Source: Clostridia bacterium (GTDB taxonomy: Bacteria > Bacillota > Clostridia > UBA1381). Taken from it: a stretch of DNA of 64,000 bases. The notes under the pieces are model-generated. The model was not told the origin of the DNA. It searched no databases and saw only the letters and a program-made list of their open reading frames with translations. Positions 16,124 to 25,232 of the stretch are shown here, piece by piece. Made by a program: the position numbers and the translations under genes. Each line of letters opens with the position of its first letter. Within the stretch, counting starts at the first letter, position 1. The stretch spans positions 248,001 to 312,000 of the forward strand of contig JAGASE010000001.1 of assembly GCA_017621875.1 (NCBI GenBank), given 5' to 3'.

Positions 16124-16702
16124 GTGGATTTAAAGGGTAAAACAATAGGATTTGCCATGACAGGCTCGTTTTGCACATTTTCCAAGGTGCTCAAAGAGCT
16201 GGAGGCACTGGCGTCAACAGGGGCGGATATAATTCCGATTATGAGTGAAATGGCTTATAATACCGATACAAGATTCGGGTCGGCGGAGGATTTTCGCAAC
16301 CGTATGGAAATGATTTGCGGAAATCCGATTGTGAAATCAATCAAGGAGGCAGAGCCGATAGGACCAAAAAGCTATCTTGATTTGCTGATAATCGCACCTT
16401 GTACGGGAAATACGCTTGCAAAGCTTGCGGGAGGAATAGCCGACAGCTGCGTAACCATGGCGTCAAAGGCACATCTTCGCAATCAAAAGCCTGTACTTAT
16501 CGCGGTTTCGACCAATGACGGACTCGGCAATGCGGCAAAAAATATAGGAATTTTGCTGAATAACAAGCATGTTTATTTTGTACCCTTCGGTCAGGACGAT
16601 TGTATGAAAAAACCAAACTCGCTTGTGGCGGATATGTCGAAAATCATACCGGCGGCAGAGTCAGCTCTTGACGGAAAACAATTCCAGCCAATATTGTGCT
16701 GA
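16124..16702 (+). CDS. dpaB: Dipicolinate synthase subunit B
   Basis: The 192-residue protein is of the flavoprotein/HFCD type (KTIGFAMTGSFCTFSKVL, then PIMSEMAYNTDTRFG, LLIIAPCTGNTLAKLAGGI and PVLIAVSTNDGLG), as in SpoVFB. It starts at GTG 16124, since the nearby ATG 16122 is out of frame and stops at once. The asd-dapG-dapA genes that follow dpaAB in Bacillus are not present. The pair shows that the organism can make endospores, or descends from one that could. Confidence 0.95.
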   Translation: MDLKGKTIGFAMTGSFCTFSKVLKELEALASTGADIIPIMSEMAYNTDTRFGSAEDFRNRMEMICGNPIVKSIKEAEPIGPKSYLDLLIIAPCTGNTLAKLAGGIADSCVTMASKAHLRNQKPVLIAVSTNDGLGNAAKNIGILLNNKHVYFVPFGQDDCMKKPNSLVADMSKIIPAAESALDGKQFQPILC

Positions 16703-16723
16703 TTATATATAGTCACCAAAGCT

Positions 16724-16763
16724 TAAAGGCTGAACGATTTATTTCGTTCAGCCTTTAAATTTG
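16724..16763 (+). terminator. Intrinsic terminator after dpaB
   Basis: AAAGGCTGAACGA (16725-16737) pairs with TCGTTCAGCCTTT (16744-16756), followed by a loose T-rich segment. Confidence 0.8.
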
Positions 16764-16866
16764 TTTAAAAAAGAGCCCTCAAAAAGTATTTGTATTTGTG
16801 AACACCATGGCCACTTATGTGCAGCTTTTATCGGAGCAGTGAGGATTTGTTAACAAAAATTGTAAC

Positions 16867-16895
16867 TTGTATGCCCTGATTATTAATGCTACAAT
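16867..16895 (+). promoter_or_regulatory. Promoter of the 21-kb exoprotein/ABC transporter operon
   Basis: TTGTAT (16867-16872) and TACAAT (16890-16895) with a 17-bp spacer. No comparable promoter with a terminator was seen again until 38 kb, so this probably drives the long operon. The poor -35 suggests activation. Confidence 0.6.
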
Positions 16896-16959
16896 GAAAA
16901 TGTAATAGACTCGCAAGGAGTGTTTTGATGCAAAAAAAGCATTATGCCTCCGCAACCCC

Positions 16960-16990
16960 CCCAATTCTGTCTGCCCGTGACAGAATTGGG
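16960..16990 (+). other. Perfect 12-bp inverted repeat in the operon leader
   Basis: CCCAATTCTGTC (16960-16971) pairs with GACAGAATTGGG (16979-16990) around TGCCCGT. It lies about 65 bases into the predicted mRNA and 40 bases before the binding-protein start, without a T-run. It could be an mRNA stability hairpin, a protein-binding leader or a DNA operator. The rest of 16703-17029 holds only the dpaB terminator and the promoter. Confidence 0.75.
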
Positions 16991-17029
16991 AAAGTTATTA
17001 AATACGGGCAGAAAGGCTATGGTATTTTT

Positions 17030-18415
17030 ATGAAAAAAACAAGACAAATTTTATGTGCGGCATTGGCGGCAATGATGACGTTATCTATTGCCTCATGCGG
17101 AACAACCGAGACATCGGGAGGGAACAAGATTGAAAAGATTACCGTATGGTCAAATGCGGCAGGAACAAAGGACGTTCTTGAAAAGCTTGTTCAGGAGTAT
17201 AACGAGAACGAAGGTAAGGAAAAGGGAATTATGATTGAGTATACCGTCCATGGAGGCGATTATGCACAGACACTTGATATGGCATTTGCAAATGACCGTG
17301 CACCTGATATGATGAATATTCAGGGTGAAAGAAGAAATTATGTTGACAAGGGCTATTTAATGCCGATTGACGACCTTCCGGGAATGGACGAGTTTCTTGC
17401 AAAGTATGATGAGGAAACACTGACAAGATTTGCTGTTGACGGACGTATTTACAGCGTGCCTACACAGGTTACGGCTGTAGGATTGATTTACAACAAGGAT
17501 TTATTCAAAAAAGCCGGCATTGTTGATGAAAACGGAGAGGCTAAACCACCACGTACATGGGCGGAAATGGTTGACGCTGCAAAGAAGATTACAGATGTAC
17601 CTAACAAGGTTTACGGTATTGCACTTCCGATGAAGTGGGGAGGCTACTGGAGTTGGGATTTCCAAAAGCCGATGTTCTCCGCTACAGGAAAGTATACATA
17701 TGACCATGCAAACGATGTGTATGACTATAGCCTCTATAAAGAGCCTCTTGAGTACCTTTTGCAGATTAAAGAGGATAAGAGCTTCTATCCGGGACCTGAA
17801 GGTCTTGACAATGACCCTGCAAGAGCACAGTTTGCAGAGGGCTTTGTGGGTATGAAGTTTGCCGCTTCATGGGACGTGTCAGTTCTGACAAACCAGTTCC
17901 CGGCAAAGTGTGACTGGGGTGTTGCACCTGTTCCTGCAATCAACGAGGAGGCTATAGGAAAATATTACTATGAATCTGCCGATGAGTGTGCACTTGATGT
18001 ATCAAGCAAGGCAAGGGAAAAGGACCCGGAAAAGATTTCAGAGGTATATCGCTTCTTCAACAGCGATGAGGTTTTGACAAGGCTCTATGAAGAGGGCTGC
18101 ATAATTCCATACAGAAGCGAATGTATAACAAATGCAACAAAGATAAGCGATGCAAAGGGCTGGGTTGAGTTTGGTGAAATAGCTACAAAGTCCAAGGCTG
18201 TTCAGGGCTGGGTTTCATTAAAGCTTGAAGGCGAAAGCGACAAGGATGCTCTTAACAAGGTATGGTACGGTACAATGACTGTTGATGAATTTATTGCAGA
18301 CAGAAATAAAATCTGGAATGATGCTTACCAGAAAGCACTTGCAGAGGGTACGGTAGAGCGTCTTGAAGAATACAAGGCATTACCTGCGGAGCTATTTAAC
18401 AGAGAAATACATTAA
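17030..18415 (+). CDS. Sugar ABC transporter substrate-binding lipoprotein
   Basis: The product begins MKKTRQILCAALAAMM with a lipobox ending SIASC (Cys about residue 23) and continues as a type-1 extracellular solute-binding protein (KITVWSNAAGTKDVLEKL, YTVHGGDYAQTLDMAFANDRAPDM, YSVPTQVTAVGLIYNKDLFKKAG, GFVGMKFAASWDVS). It is lipid-anchored on the outer face of the membrane and would pass oligosaccharides to the two permeases. ATG 17030 was chosen because it starts the signal peptide; the longer frame from 16925 runs through the leader hairpin. Its length (461) is usual for the family. Confidence 0.93.
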   Translation: MKKTRQILCAALAAMMTLSIASCGTTETSGGNKIEKITVWSNAAGTKDVLEKLVQEYNENEGKEKGIMIEYTVHGGDYAQTLDMAFANDRAPDMMNIQGERRNYVDKGYLMPIDDLPGMDEFLAKYDEETLTRFAVDGRIYSVPTQVTAVGLIYNKDLFKKAGIVDENGEAKPPRTWAEMVDAAKKITDVPNKVYGIALPMKWGGYWSWDFQKPMFSATGKYTYDHANDVYDYSLYKEPLEYLLQIKEDKSFYPGPEGLDNDPARAQFAEGFVGMKFAASWDVSVLTNQFPAKCDWGVAPVPAINEEAIGKYYYESADECALDVSSKAREKDPEKISEVYRFFNSDEVLTRLYEEGCIIPYRSECITNATKISDAKGWVEFGEIATKSKAVQGWVSLKLEGESDKDALNKVWYGTMTVDEFIADRNKIWNDAYQKALAEGTVERLEEYKALPAELFNREIH

Positions 18416-18430
18416 TTGAGGTGAACAGGG

Positions 18431-19375
18431 TTGTTAGAAGCAAAAACTAAAGCGTCGGAAGGAAAAGTAAAAAAGAGGAAAAGCCGCGACGCCGTAAAAT
18501 CCGATATACAGGCAGTATGTATGATACTGCCTCAGATTATCGGGCTTATACTTTTCAGTATCTATCCGATTGTGTATGTGGTCAAATATGCGTTTTATGA
18601 CTATGACATGGTTACTGCACGGTTTATCGGATTTGACAATTTCATACGAATTTTTACCAATGATCCGGCGTACTGGAAGAGCATACTGAATGTAATCATT
18701 ATAGGAATGTCAAAGCTGATTGTTGAGATGCCGCTGGCATTTTTACTGGCATATATTATTGACTCAAAGTTTATCAGAGCAAAATCGGTATTTCGTGTGA
18801 TTTATTATATGCCGAATGTAATGAGTGCGGCGGTTGTCGGACTGATTTATTATTTCCTGTTTTCAGCAAGTGACGGCGTTGTGAATGCACTGCTTTTAAA
18901 TATAGGTGCTATAACCGAGCCGATTGCATGGTTCTCTGGGAAATGGACAGCTATGCTGGTCATCGGTATTGCCTCACTGTGGCAGGGCTTTGGTGTAAAC
19001 GTGTTGTTTTTCTCATCGGGCATGACCACCATTCCGAGAGATTACTACGAGAGTGCCGATATTGACGGTGCAACTATGCTGCAGAAGCTGATACATATAA
19101 CAATTCCTTCATTAGGACCGATTATGCAGGTAATCTGTATGCTTGCCATTATAAATACTTTAAAAATGAACGATTTGGTAAAGGTTTTAACCAACGGAAA
19201 TCCCGCAGGCGAAACCGAAGTTCTGATGCTGTATCTGTTCAAGAAATTCTTTGCTTACGGCAGCGGACAGCGTGCGGAAATCGGCTATGCGGCAGCACTT
19301 GGCGTAGTGACGGCGATAGTTCTCGGAATAATCACGCTTATTTACCAGAGAATGACACGCAAAATGAATGAGTAG
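18431..19375 (+). CDS. Sugar ABC transporter permease (MalF/UgpA-like)
   Basis: The 314-residue protein has six membrane helices; the first is near residue 33 (VCMILPQIIGLILFSIYPIV). The EAA loop ADIDGATMLQKLIHITIPSLGPI contacts the ATPase. The start is TTG 18431, preceded by GAGGTGAACAGG. It lies 15 bp after the binding-protein gene and 11 bp before the second permease. No ATPase gene follows, as in other Bacillota CUT1 importers that share one MsmX-type ATPase. Confidence 0.95.
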   Translation: MLEAKTKASEGKVKKRKSRDAVKSDIQAVCMILPQIIGLILFSIYPIVYVVKYAFYDYDMVTARFIGFDNFIRIFTNDPAYWKSILNVIIIGMSKLIVEMPLAFLLAYIIDSKFIRAKSVFRVIYYMPNVMSAAVVGLIYYFLFSASDGVVNALLLNIGAITEPIAWFSGKWTAMLVIGIASLWQGFGVNVLFFSSGMTTIPRDYYESADIDGATMLQKLIHITIPSLGPIMQVICMLAIINTLKMNDLVKVLTNGNPAGETEVLMLYLFKKFFAYGSGQRAEIGYAAALGVVTAIVLGIITLIYQRMTRKMNE

Positions 19376-19386
19376 GAGGCGGCAGA

Positions 19387-20232
19387 ATGAAAAAGATTAA
19401 TTTAATTGTTCAGATAGTGCTGTACGCCGTACTCGTACTGATTGCGGCTATAACACTTATACCGGTTGTGTATACATTTTTTTCGTCCTTTAAGGAGAAC
19501 ATGGAAATATTAAATAACAGTGCAAGGCTGTTGCCGGAAAAATTCAGATGGGAAAACTATGTTGAGGCTTGGAAGCTGGCGGATTTTAAAACATATACCT
19601 TCAACAGCCTTTTGATGGCAGGAACAACGGCGATTGGCGTTATGTTTTTCTCGGCAATTGCCGGATACGTTTTTGCAAGAGCATCTTTTCCCGGAAAGAA
19701 TGTCTTGTTCTTTATAATAATTTCGACGATGTTTATATGCCTCGGAAGTATTACTCTTTATCCGATAATAAATGTGGCAAAGCTGCTGCATATAAACGGA
19801 AGTATTTTAGGCGTTTCGGTGATACAGATTTTCTCGGCAAATGCAACAAATATATTCCTGGCGAGAAACTTCGTGCTGCGTCTGCCGAAGGAACTGGAGG
19901 AGGCGGCGGCGATTGACGGCTGCGACTTTTTCCAGACCTGTATGAAAATTATTCTTCCGCTTTTAAAGCCGATTATGGCGACGATTGGTATCTTGGCGTT
20001 TAGCGGAAGCTGGAATGAATATATTATGCCGATGGTATTCACTCTCGGTAATCCGAAAAGCTATCCGCTGACGGTCGGACTGATTGCACTTCAGAGTCAG
20101 GGCGAGGCAGCAACCTCATGGAACCTGCTGCTTGCCGGAACAACAATGGCAATCGTTCCGATACTGGTTATTTATCTGGTATTTAACAAGTATTTCACAA
20201 AGGGACTTACAGAAGGAGCTGTGAAAGGATAA
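19387..20232 (+). CDS. Sugar ABC transporter permease (MalG/UgpE-like)
   Basis: The 281-residue protein has six transmembrane helices and a CUT1 EAA loop (LEEAAAIDGCDFFQTCMKIILPLLKPIM). AGGAGG precedes the ATG. Its TAA shares one base with the ATG of the SLH-anchored propeller protein that follows, tying import physically to an exoprotein gene. Confidence 0.95.
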   Translation: MKKINLIVQIVLYAVLVLIAAITLIPVVYTFFSSFKENMEILNNSARLLPEKFRWENYVEAWKLADFKTYTFNSLLMAGTTAIGVMFFSAIAGYVFARASFPGKNVLFFIIISTMFICLGSITLYPIINVAKLLHINGSILGVSVIQIFSANATNIFLARNFVLRLPKELEEAAAIDGCDFFQTCMKIILPLLKPIMATIGILAFSGSWNEYIMPMVFTLGNPKSYPLTVGLIALQSQGEAATSWNLLLAGTTMAIVPILVIYLVFNKYFTKGLTEGAVKG

Positions 20233-23200
20233 TGACAGGAAGCTGTATTTTTAAAAAGTTTGTTGCTGCAATCGTGTGTACGGCGATGCTTGCTCCGTGC
20301 GGCGTCATGAAAGCGGCTGCTGCACCTGTAGAAAAATCGCCGTCCTGCGATACTTATGTAACAAAAAGCAGCGGCAGTAATTCGGTGTATTCTTACGAGC
20401 ATCTTGAGTCGTCTGCCGATACATGGACATACCTTGCTTTTGATATGAGCGATATTAAATATCTGAATTATAAAGCAACACTGTCGTTTACATTAAAAAA
20501 TGTTGTATCGTCGGGAGGTAAGGCGAACGCCGGAGTTTACGGTCTTTCGGAGCATGACTGGACTCCGGGAAGCCTGAGCGGTGCGAGCCGTCCGACGCCT
20601 ATGCAGAAGCTGGGTGAGTTGGAGCTTGAGGCAGGAACTCGTGCAGAGCTTGATGTAACCACATATGTAAGGCAAAACATAAGTAAGCGTGGCAATATTG
20701 CGTTTGTGGTTCTGCAGGACGACAGTGCAGGAAAAACGATAGTCCTGTATTCCTCGGAGAGCGGAAAAGGACCTGTTCTTACTATTGACAGAGACGGATA
20801 TGATGCTGAAATCTATGAGAAAGAGCCGACAGAGCCTGTAGAAATGTATACAGTTGCGGCAGAAAGCTCAGCAGGTGCAGATTATGAAACCGAGCCGCTT
20901 TCGGCATCATGGGAGGAGCTGTCGTATTATGTTCCCGAGCCGGATATTTCGGGGATAGGAAATATTGACATTGATTCTTTGACTACAACCCGTACTGCTC
21001 CATGGATGGTAAATTATCATCTTACAAAAATTGCACAGGCACAAAACGGTTATGCAGGCGGAGAGTGCGGACAGTTTATGTTTTGCATAGACGTTGCACC
21101 GACAGATTCACAGAAGATGATTTTAGGTCTTGATACCTGCGGTATGTTCCGCAGCGAGAACGGAGGCAAGTCGTGGAGCGACGCGTCAGGCGGCTTTAAA
21201 TCAATGGGAACGATAGATATTCGCTATGACCCGGACAATGCAGATATTGTATATGTTGCGGCGTGTCCGCATTCGGGAAGCGACGCCTATAATCAATTTT
21301 CAGGTATATGGAAAAGCACTGACGGCGGTAAGAACTGGCGGCAGCTTAATGATTTCCAGTTCCCGAATCTTTATAACGGATATGTTATAGACTTTGGCGA
21401 GCCGAATGAAAATGGCAGTCGTACTATTTATGTAGGTGCACATAATGAGGGTGTAATGAAATCTGATGACGGCGGTGAAAGCTGGACAAATCTCGGACTT
21501 GAAAGAAAGGGCATTACAACACTTCGCGTAAGCTCGGGAAGGCTTATCGCAACAACAGAAAACGGAATCTATATAATGGAAGAAGCCGGAAACTGGCGTG
21601 AATGCTCGGAGGGGCTTGAAAGCAAGGATATAACGGGACTTGCAGTTGACCCTTATGATGATATGCACTGGTTCTCGGCAGATGAAAACAATATTTATGA
21701 GAGTATAAACGGCGGCGAAAGCTGGGACGTTATACATACTAAGGAAAGTGCCGGACTTACGACAGGAAAGTTTATGGCGGTGCATTTCAACAAAGCAAAG
21801 GATGGCGAACAGGCTATATTGTATATTGTCTGTGCATCTCAGACCTATTCGCTCAGGTATAGTACAGATTACGGAAAAACCGTTAAGCTGCCTGTATTTG
21901 ACGGACGGGAAACAGTGTATCTTGAGGATAATCACGGCTGGTTTGCAGAGGCATTTCGTGTTCACAGCAGCAGATTTGATGAATGTATGGTTTCGGTGGA
22001 CGGCGAGCTGCACAGAGGAGAGTATAAGGACGGCGAGCTTTATCTCTATCCGTCAGCAAGCGGAATTTCCGGTATAAGAGCAAGCGATTTTGCATTTTCG
22101 GCTGAAAATCCAAATGTTATGTTCATTGCGGCTATCGACCGCGGTGTTATAAAGACAGTTGATGCAGGGTTAGGAGAAAATTATCCGCTGGCATATAATC
22201 TGCCCTTTGAGGACAGATACAATATCCGTTTCAATGGCTCCAAAACCTCAAAGGGTATTGCGATTGACCCACGGAACGAAAACAGAATAATCTGTAATGT
22301 GGGGCAGTGGAACTTATCGGTGTTGAAGGAAAGCCGCGACGGCGGCAGGAGCTATGTGGAGCTGCCCGGAACACAGAGCAGTCCGCCCAGATGCATCGAG
22401 TTTCATAATACAAATCCTGACATTATTTATGCAGGCAGTCTTATAAGCTACAATAACGGCGTTACCTGGAAAAAATCAAAATATGAGGTTCAGGCGGTTT
22501 CGCCGATTAATTCAGATGTTGTATATGCCTCATCAAGCGATATGGTTTATGTATCATATAACTGCGGCGTTGACTGGCAGGTTTTGAATAATACAACGAT
22601 AAGCGGTATGCAGAGAATAACTCCTGATAATACCACAGAGGGAAAGGTTTATGTTGGCTCATTTCTTGACGGCTTGTGGATTCTTACCAAGGATATAGCC
22701 GAGCATATTCTTGATGAAAACGGTCTTGTAAGAAGTGCCGGCGGCAGACTGCCGATAATGGATATTGCCCAGAATCACGAGAATCCGCAGCATCTGCTGG
22801 CGGGAGGCGTTGATAACTATGAAAGGGCAACAAGTGCAGGCTTATTTGAAAGCTATGACGGAGGCAAAAGCTGGCATGTGGTTGACGGGCTTACAGGAAG
22901 CAAGGACATTTGGGTAATAGAATTTCATCCGCACAAAAAGGCGGCATACATCGGAACTTCGTCAGGAACCTTTGTGTATGAGTATGAGAATTATTTTGAT
23001 AGAAGTGAAGGCTATTTCAGCGATGTTCCGGCAGAAAAGGAGTATATAACCATACTTGCCGAAAGCGGCATGATAAACGGTTATCCGGACGGTACATACA
23101 AGCCGGAAAATGCACTTACCCGTGCGGAGTTTGCGGCATTTATAAAGCCGGTATTGGTGTCCGGAAGTACAAGCATGCAGTTTAACGATGTAGATGAGTA

Positions 23201-23540
23201 CGCATGGTATTACGGAAGTGTGAATAACGCAGTAGGCGCAGGTGCTATGGTGGGCTACGGCGGATTTTTCAGACCGCAGGACAGCGTTACTCATGAAGAA
23301 GCACTTACTGTATTTGCAAAGCTTTTGGATTTTGGCGGAGTAAACAGAAAGTTCACTCTGCTTGAAGCAAAATCCTCAGCTATAACAGAAAATGTATCGG
23401 ATTATGCTGTATACAGCGTGTATAAATGCTATCTTGCCGGATTAATCGGAGAGGGCTTCTCCTTTAAGGCTGATAAGACTTTGACAAGAGATGAGGCAGC
23501 ACTTTTGATGTACAGGTTAAAGGGGGTATTGAGGAAATAA
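20232..23540 (+). CDS. Secreted CBM96/DNRLRE - BNR beta-propeller - SLH protein
   Basis: After a signal peptide (about 1-32) comes a jelly-roll of the DNRLRE/CBM96 type (about 35-195: CDTYVTKSS...TWTYLAFDMSDI). Next is a long BNR/sialidase-type beta-propeller (about 250-920) with repeated Asp-box motifs (SENGGKSW, STDGGKNW, SDDGGESW, SINGGESW, SYDGGKSW), similar to GH74 and related propellers. Three SLH domains (about 930-1102; SGMINGYPDGTYKPENALTR) would bind the cell wall. Catalysis cannot be judged from the sequence; it may be an endo-acting GH74-like enzyme or a glycan-binding propeller. The gene overlaps both neighbours by one base. Confidence 0.85.
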   Translation: MTGSCIFKKFVAAIVCTAMLAPCGVMKAAAAPVEKSPSCDTYVTKSSGSNSVYSYEHLESSADTWTYLAFDMSDIKYLNYKATLSFTLKNVVSSGGKANAGVYGLSEHDWTPGSLSGASRPTPMQKLGELELEAGTRAELDVTTYVRQNISKRGNIAFVVLQDDSAGKTIVLYSSESGKGPVLTIDRDGYDAEIYEKEPTEPVEMYTVAAESSAGADYETEPLSASWEELSYYVPEPDISGIGNIDIDSLTTTRTAPWMVNYHLTKIAQAQNGYAGGECGQFMFCIDVAPTDSQKMILGLDTCGMFRSENGGKSWSDASGGFKSMGTIDIRYDPDNADIVYVAACPHSGSDAYNQFSGIWKSTDGGKNWRQLNDFQFPNLYNGYVIDFGEPNENGSRTIYVGAHNEGVMKSDDGGESWTNLGLERKGITTLRVSSGRLIATTENGIYIMEEAGNWRECSEGLESKDITGLAVDPYDDMHWFSADENNIYESINGGESWDVIHTKESAGLTTGKFMAVHFNKAKDGEQAILYIVCASQTYSLRYSTDYGKTVKLPVFDGRETVYLEDNHGWFAEAFRVHSSRFDECMVSVDGELHRGEYKDGELYLYPSASGISGIRASDFAFSAENPNVMFIAAIDRGVIKTVDAGLGENYPLAYNLPFEDRYNIRFNGSKTSKGIAIDPRNENRIICNVGQWNLSVLKESRDGGRSYVELPGTQSSPPRCIEFHNTNPDIIYAGSLISYNNGVTWKKSKYEVQAVSPINSDVVYASSSDMVYVSYNCGVDWQVLNNTTISGMQRITPDNTTEGKVYVGSFLDGLWILTKDIAEHILDENGLVRSAGGRLPIMDIAQNHENPQHLLAGGVDNYERATSAGLFESYDGGKSWHVVDGLTGSKDIWVIEFHPHKKAAYIGTSSGTFVYEYENYFDRSEGYFSDVPAEKEYITILAESGMINGYPDGTYKPENALTRAEFAAFIKPVLVSGSTSMQFNDVDEYAWYYGSVNNAVGAGAMVGYGGFFRPQDSVTHEEALTVFAKLLDFGGVNRKFTLLEAKSSAITENVSDYAVYSVYKCYLAGLIGEGFSFKADKTLTRDEAALLMYRLKGVLRK

Positions 23541-25195
23541 TGAAGAAAACGATATTTATATTAGTTATGCTTCTGCTTGCAGGCAGTCTCACTGCATATG
23601 CACAGGAGTCAGATATTACAATAAGAGCAGACCTTAACGATATTCTGAAAATTTCCTATGAGACAGAAGCTGACGGAAGAATTAATGTAGGCGTTATGAA
23701 AACTACTGACTATGAAACGCTTTCCGAGAAAACTGAGGTCGAGGCAGTTAGCCTGATGATGTTTATGGACCAGTCAGACAGCGGCGGAGAATTTACATTT
23801 TTATCAAATGCACAAATCGGAACGGAATACACGGTAAGTGTAAGAAACGAAAATGAGCTGCAGGCATATTCAAAGCCCTTTGTGTGGTACGATGCCGATA
23901 CCTTAAAGAACGGATTTTTTTCGGCATTGACAGCTGCTGTAGAGAAAGAAGCTGTGCTTAATGTATTTGATAATACATATAAGGGACTTTTAGACCTTTA
24001 CTGCGGTGATTACAGTAAGCTTTCGACTGAAAGCAAGGCTGCATGCGGAGCTTATTTTGCCGCAAACGGCAAAAACAGTGCCGAAGGCTTTGTTGCCAAT
24101 GCAAAAAGAGTGGTTTCGGCACTTGGAATCGCTGATGTTGCAGATAGCGAAATAACCGAGGTCAGCAATCTTGTTGATGAGATACTTACGGAGAATGCGG
24201 AAATTTTAGGGATAAGCAGTCTTTCAGAATTTACGCAGTACAGCGGAAAAAATACTGCGTTTAAAAGCACATTTGCAAAGCGGCTTAACAACAGCAGAAT
24301 ATGCGATGCATCAGCATTTTCAGCGTATTTCAGGGAGCAGTATTATCTTACGGAGCTTGAGCTTACTGTAAATTACAGCCAGGTAAAGCCGATTCTTACC
24401 GCTATGAACAGCTCCTGCGGATTGGATTCGGGGATATATTTCTCACTTACCGATACTAAAGCTTATGATACAGAGCTAACGGGAGCGGCATATGCCGATA
24501 AAAGCAGTCTGGAGGACTATCTGACCGCGATTACGGCAACGAAGGGAAATAACGGAGGTAATTCCGGCGGCTCAGGCGGCTCAGGTGGAGGCGGAGGAAG
24601 TGTGTTTGCATCAGGCGGAACACAGACTGCCTTACCTGCTCAGACGAGCGGATATACGGATTTATCATCAGGTCACTGGGCGTATGAAGCGGTTTCTGCG
24701 TTGTCTCAAAGAGGGGTTATAAGCGGATATGGCGACGGAAGCTTTAAGCCGGGGAATTACATTACCCGTGCAGAATTTCTGACGCTCCTGCTTGAGGCAT
24801 TCTCTTTTGTGGACTCAGATGCAGTCGTCGAATTTGCAGATGTCGGTGAAGATGCATGGTATTGCAAATATGCAGCTACAGGAGAGAAATATGGAATAAT
24901 CAGCGGCTATGAGGATAACACCTTCCGTGCAAATGATAAAGTTACCCGTCAGGACGCTTGCTGCATGGTGGTGAATCTTGCAGATGTACGTGCATTAGCA
25001 CTTGCCGCAGGCCGTGAATATACTGAATTTCAGGACAGCTCTCAAATTGCAGCTTATGCAAGGGACAGTGTAGCAAAGCTGTATTCTGCGGGAGTGATAA
25101 ACGGCTACGGCGAAGGTGAATTTTTACCTCAAGGTCAGCTTACAAGAGCGGAGGCAGCACAGCTTGTATTTTCATTAATAAAGCTGACTGCGTAG
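23540..25195 (+). CDS. SLH-anchored surface protein with unrecognised N-terminal region
   Basis: A signal peptide (MKKTIFILVMLLLAGSLTAYA) is followed by a beta-rich segment (about 22-125), a helical segment with DSEITEVSNLVDEIL-like repeats (about 130-270), and a Gly/Ser linker (about 338-355). Three SLH domains lie at about 375-551 (SGHWAYEAVSALSQRGVISG, DAWYCKYAATGEKYGIISG, VAKLYSAGVINGYGEGEF). I do not recognise the N-terminal 330 residues. The gene overlaps the preceding propeller gene by one base, so the two surface proteins are probably made together. Confidence 0.8.
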   Translation: MKKTIFILVMLLLAGSLTAYAQESDITIRADLNDILKISYETEADGRINVGVMKTTDYETLSEKTEVEAVSLMMFMDQSDSGGEFTFLSNAQIGTEYTVSVRNENELQAYSKPFVWYDADTLKNGFFSALTAAVEKEAVLNVFDNTYKGLLDLYCGDYSKLSTESKAACGAYFAANGKNSAEGFVANAKRVVSALGIADVADSEITEVSNLVDEILTENAEILGISSLSEFTQYSGKNTAFKSTFAKRLNNSRICDASAFSAYFREQYYLTELELTVNYSQVKPILTAMNSSCGLDSGIYFSLTDTKAYDTELTGAAYADKSSLEDYLTAITATKGNNGGNSGGSGGSGGGGGSVFASGGTQTALPAQTSGYTDLSSGHWAYEAVSALSQRGVISGYGDGSFKPGNYITRAEFLTLLLEAFSFVDSDAVVEFADVGEDAWYCKYAATGEKYGIISGYEDNTFRANDKVTRQDACCMVVNLADVRALALAAGREYTEFQDSSQIAAYARDSVAKLYSAGVINGYGEGEFLPQGQLTRAEAAQLVFSLIKLTA

Positions 25196-25232
25196 TAAAG
25201 ACACTGTTTGTGAAAGGATTTATGGTTACACA

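Noticed and set aside
16925-17029. Longer start for the binding lipoprotein at 16925
   Set aside because: The extra 35 residues run through the leader hairpin and would bury the signal peptide.
20232-23540. Calling the propeller proteins sialidases
   Set aside because: Asp-boxes are present, but the sialidase FRIP and arginine triad motifs are not seen; a GH74-like or binding propeller fits better.
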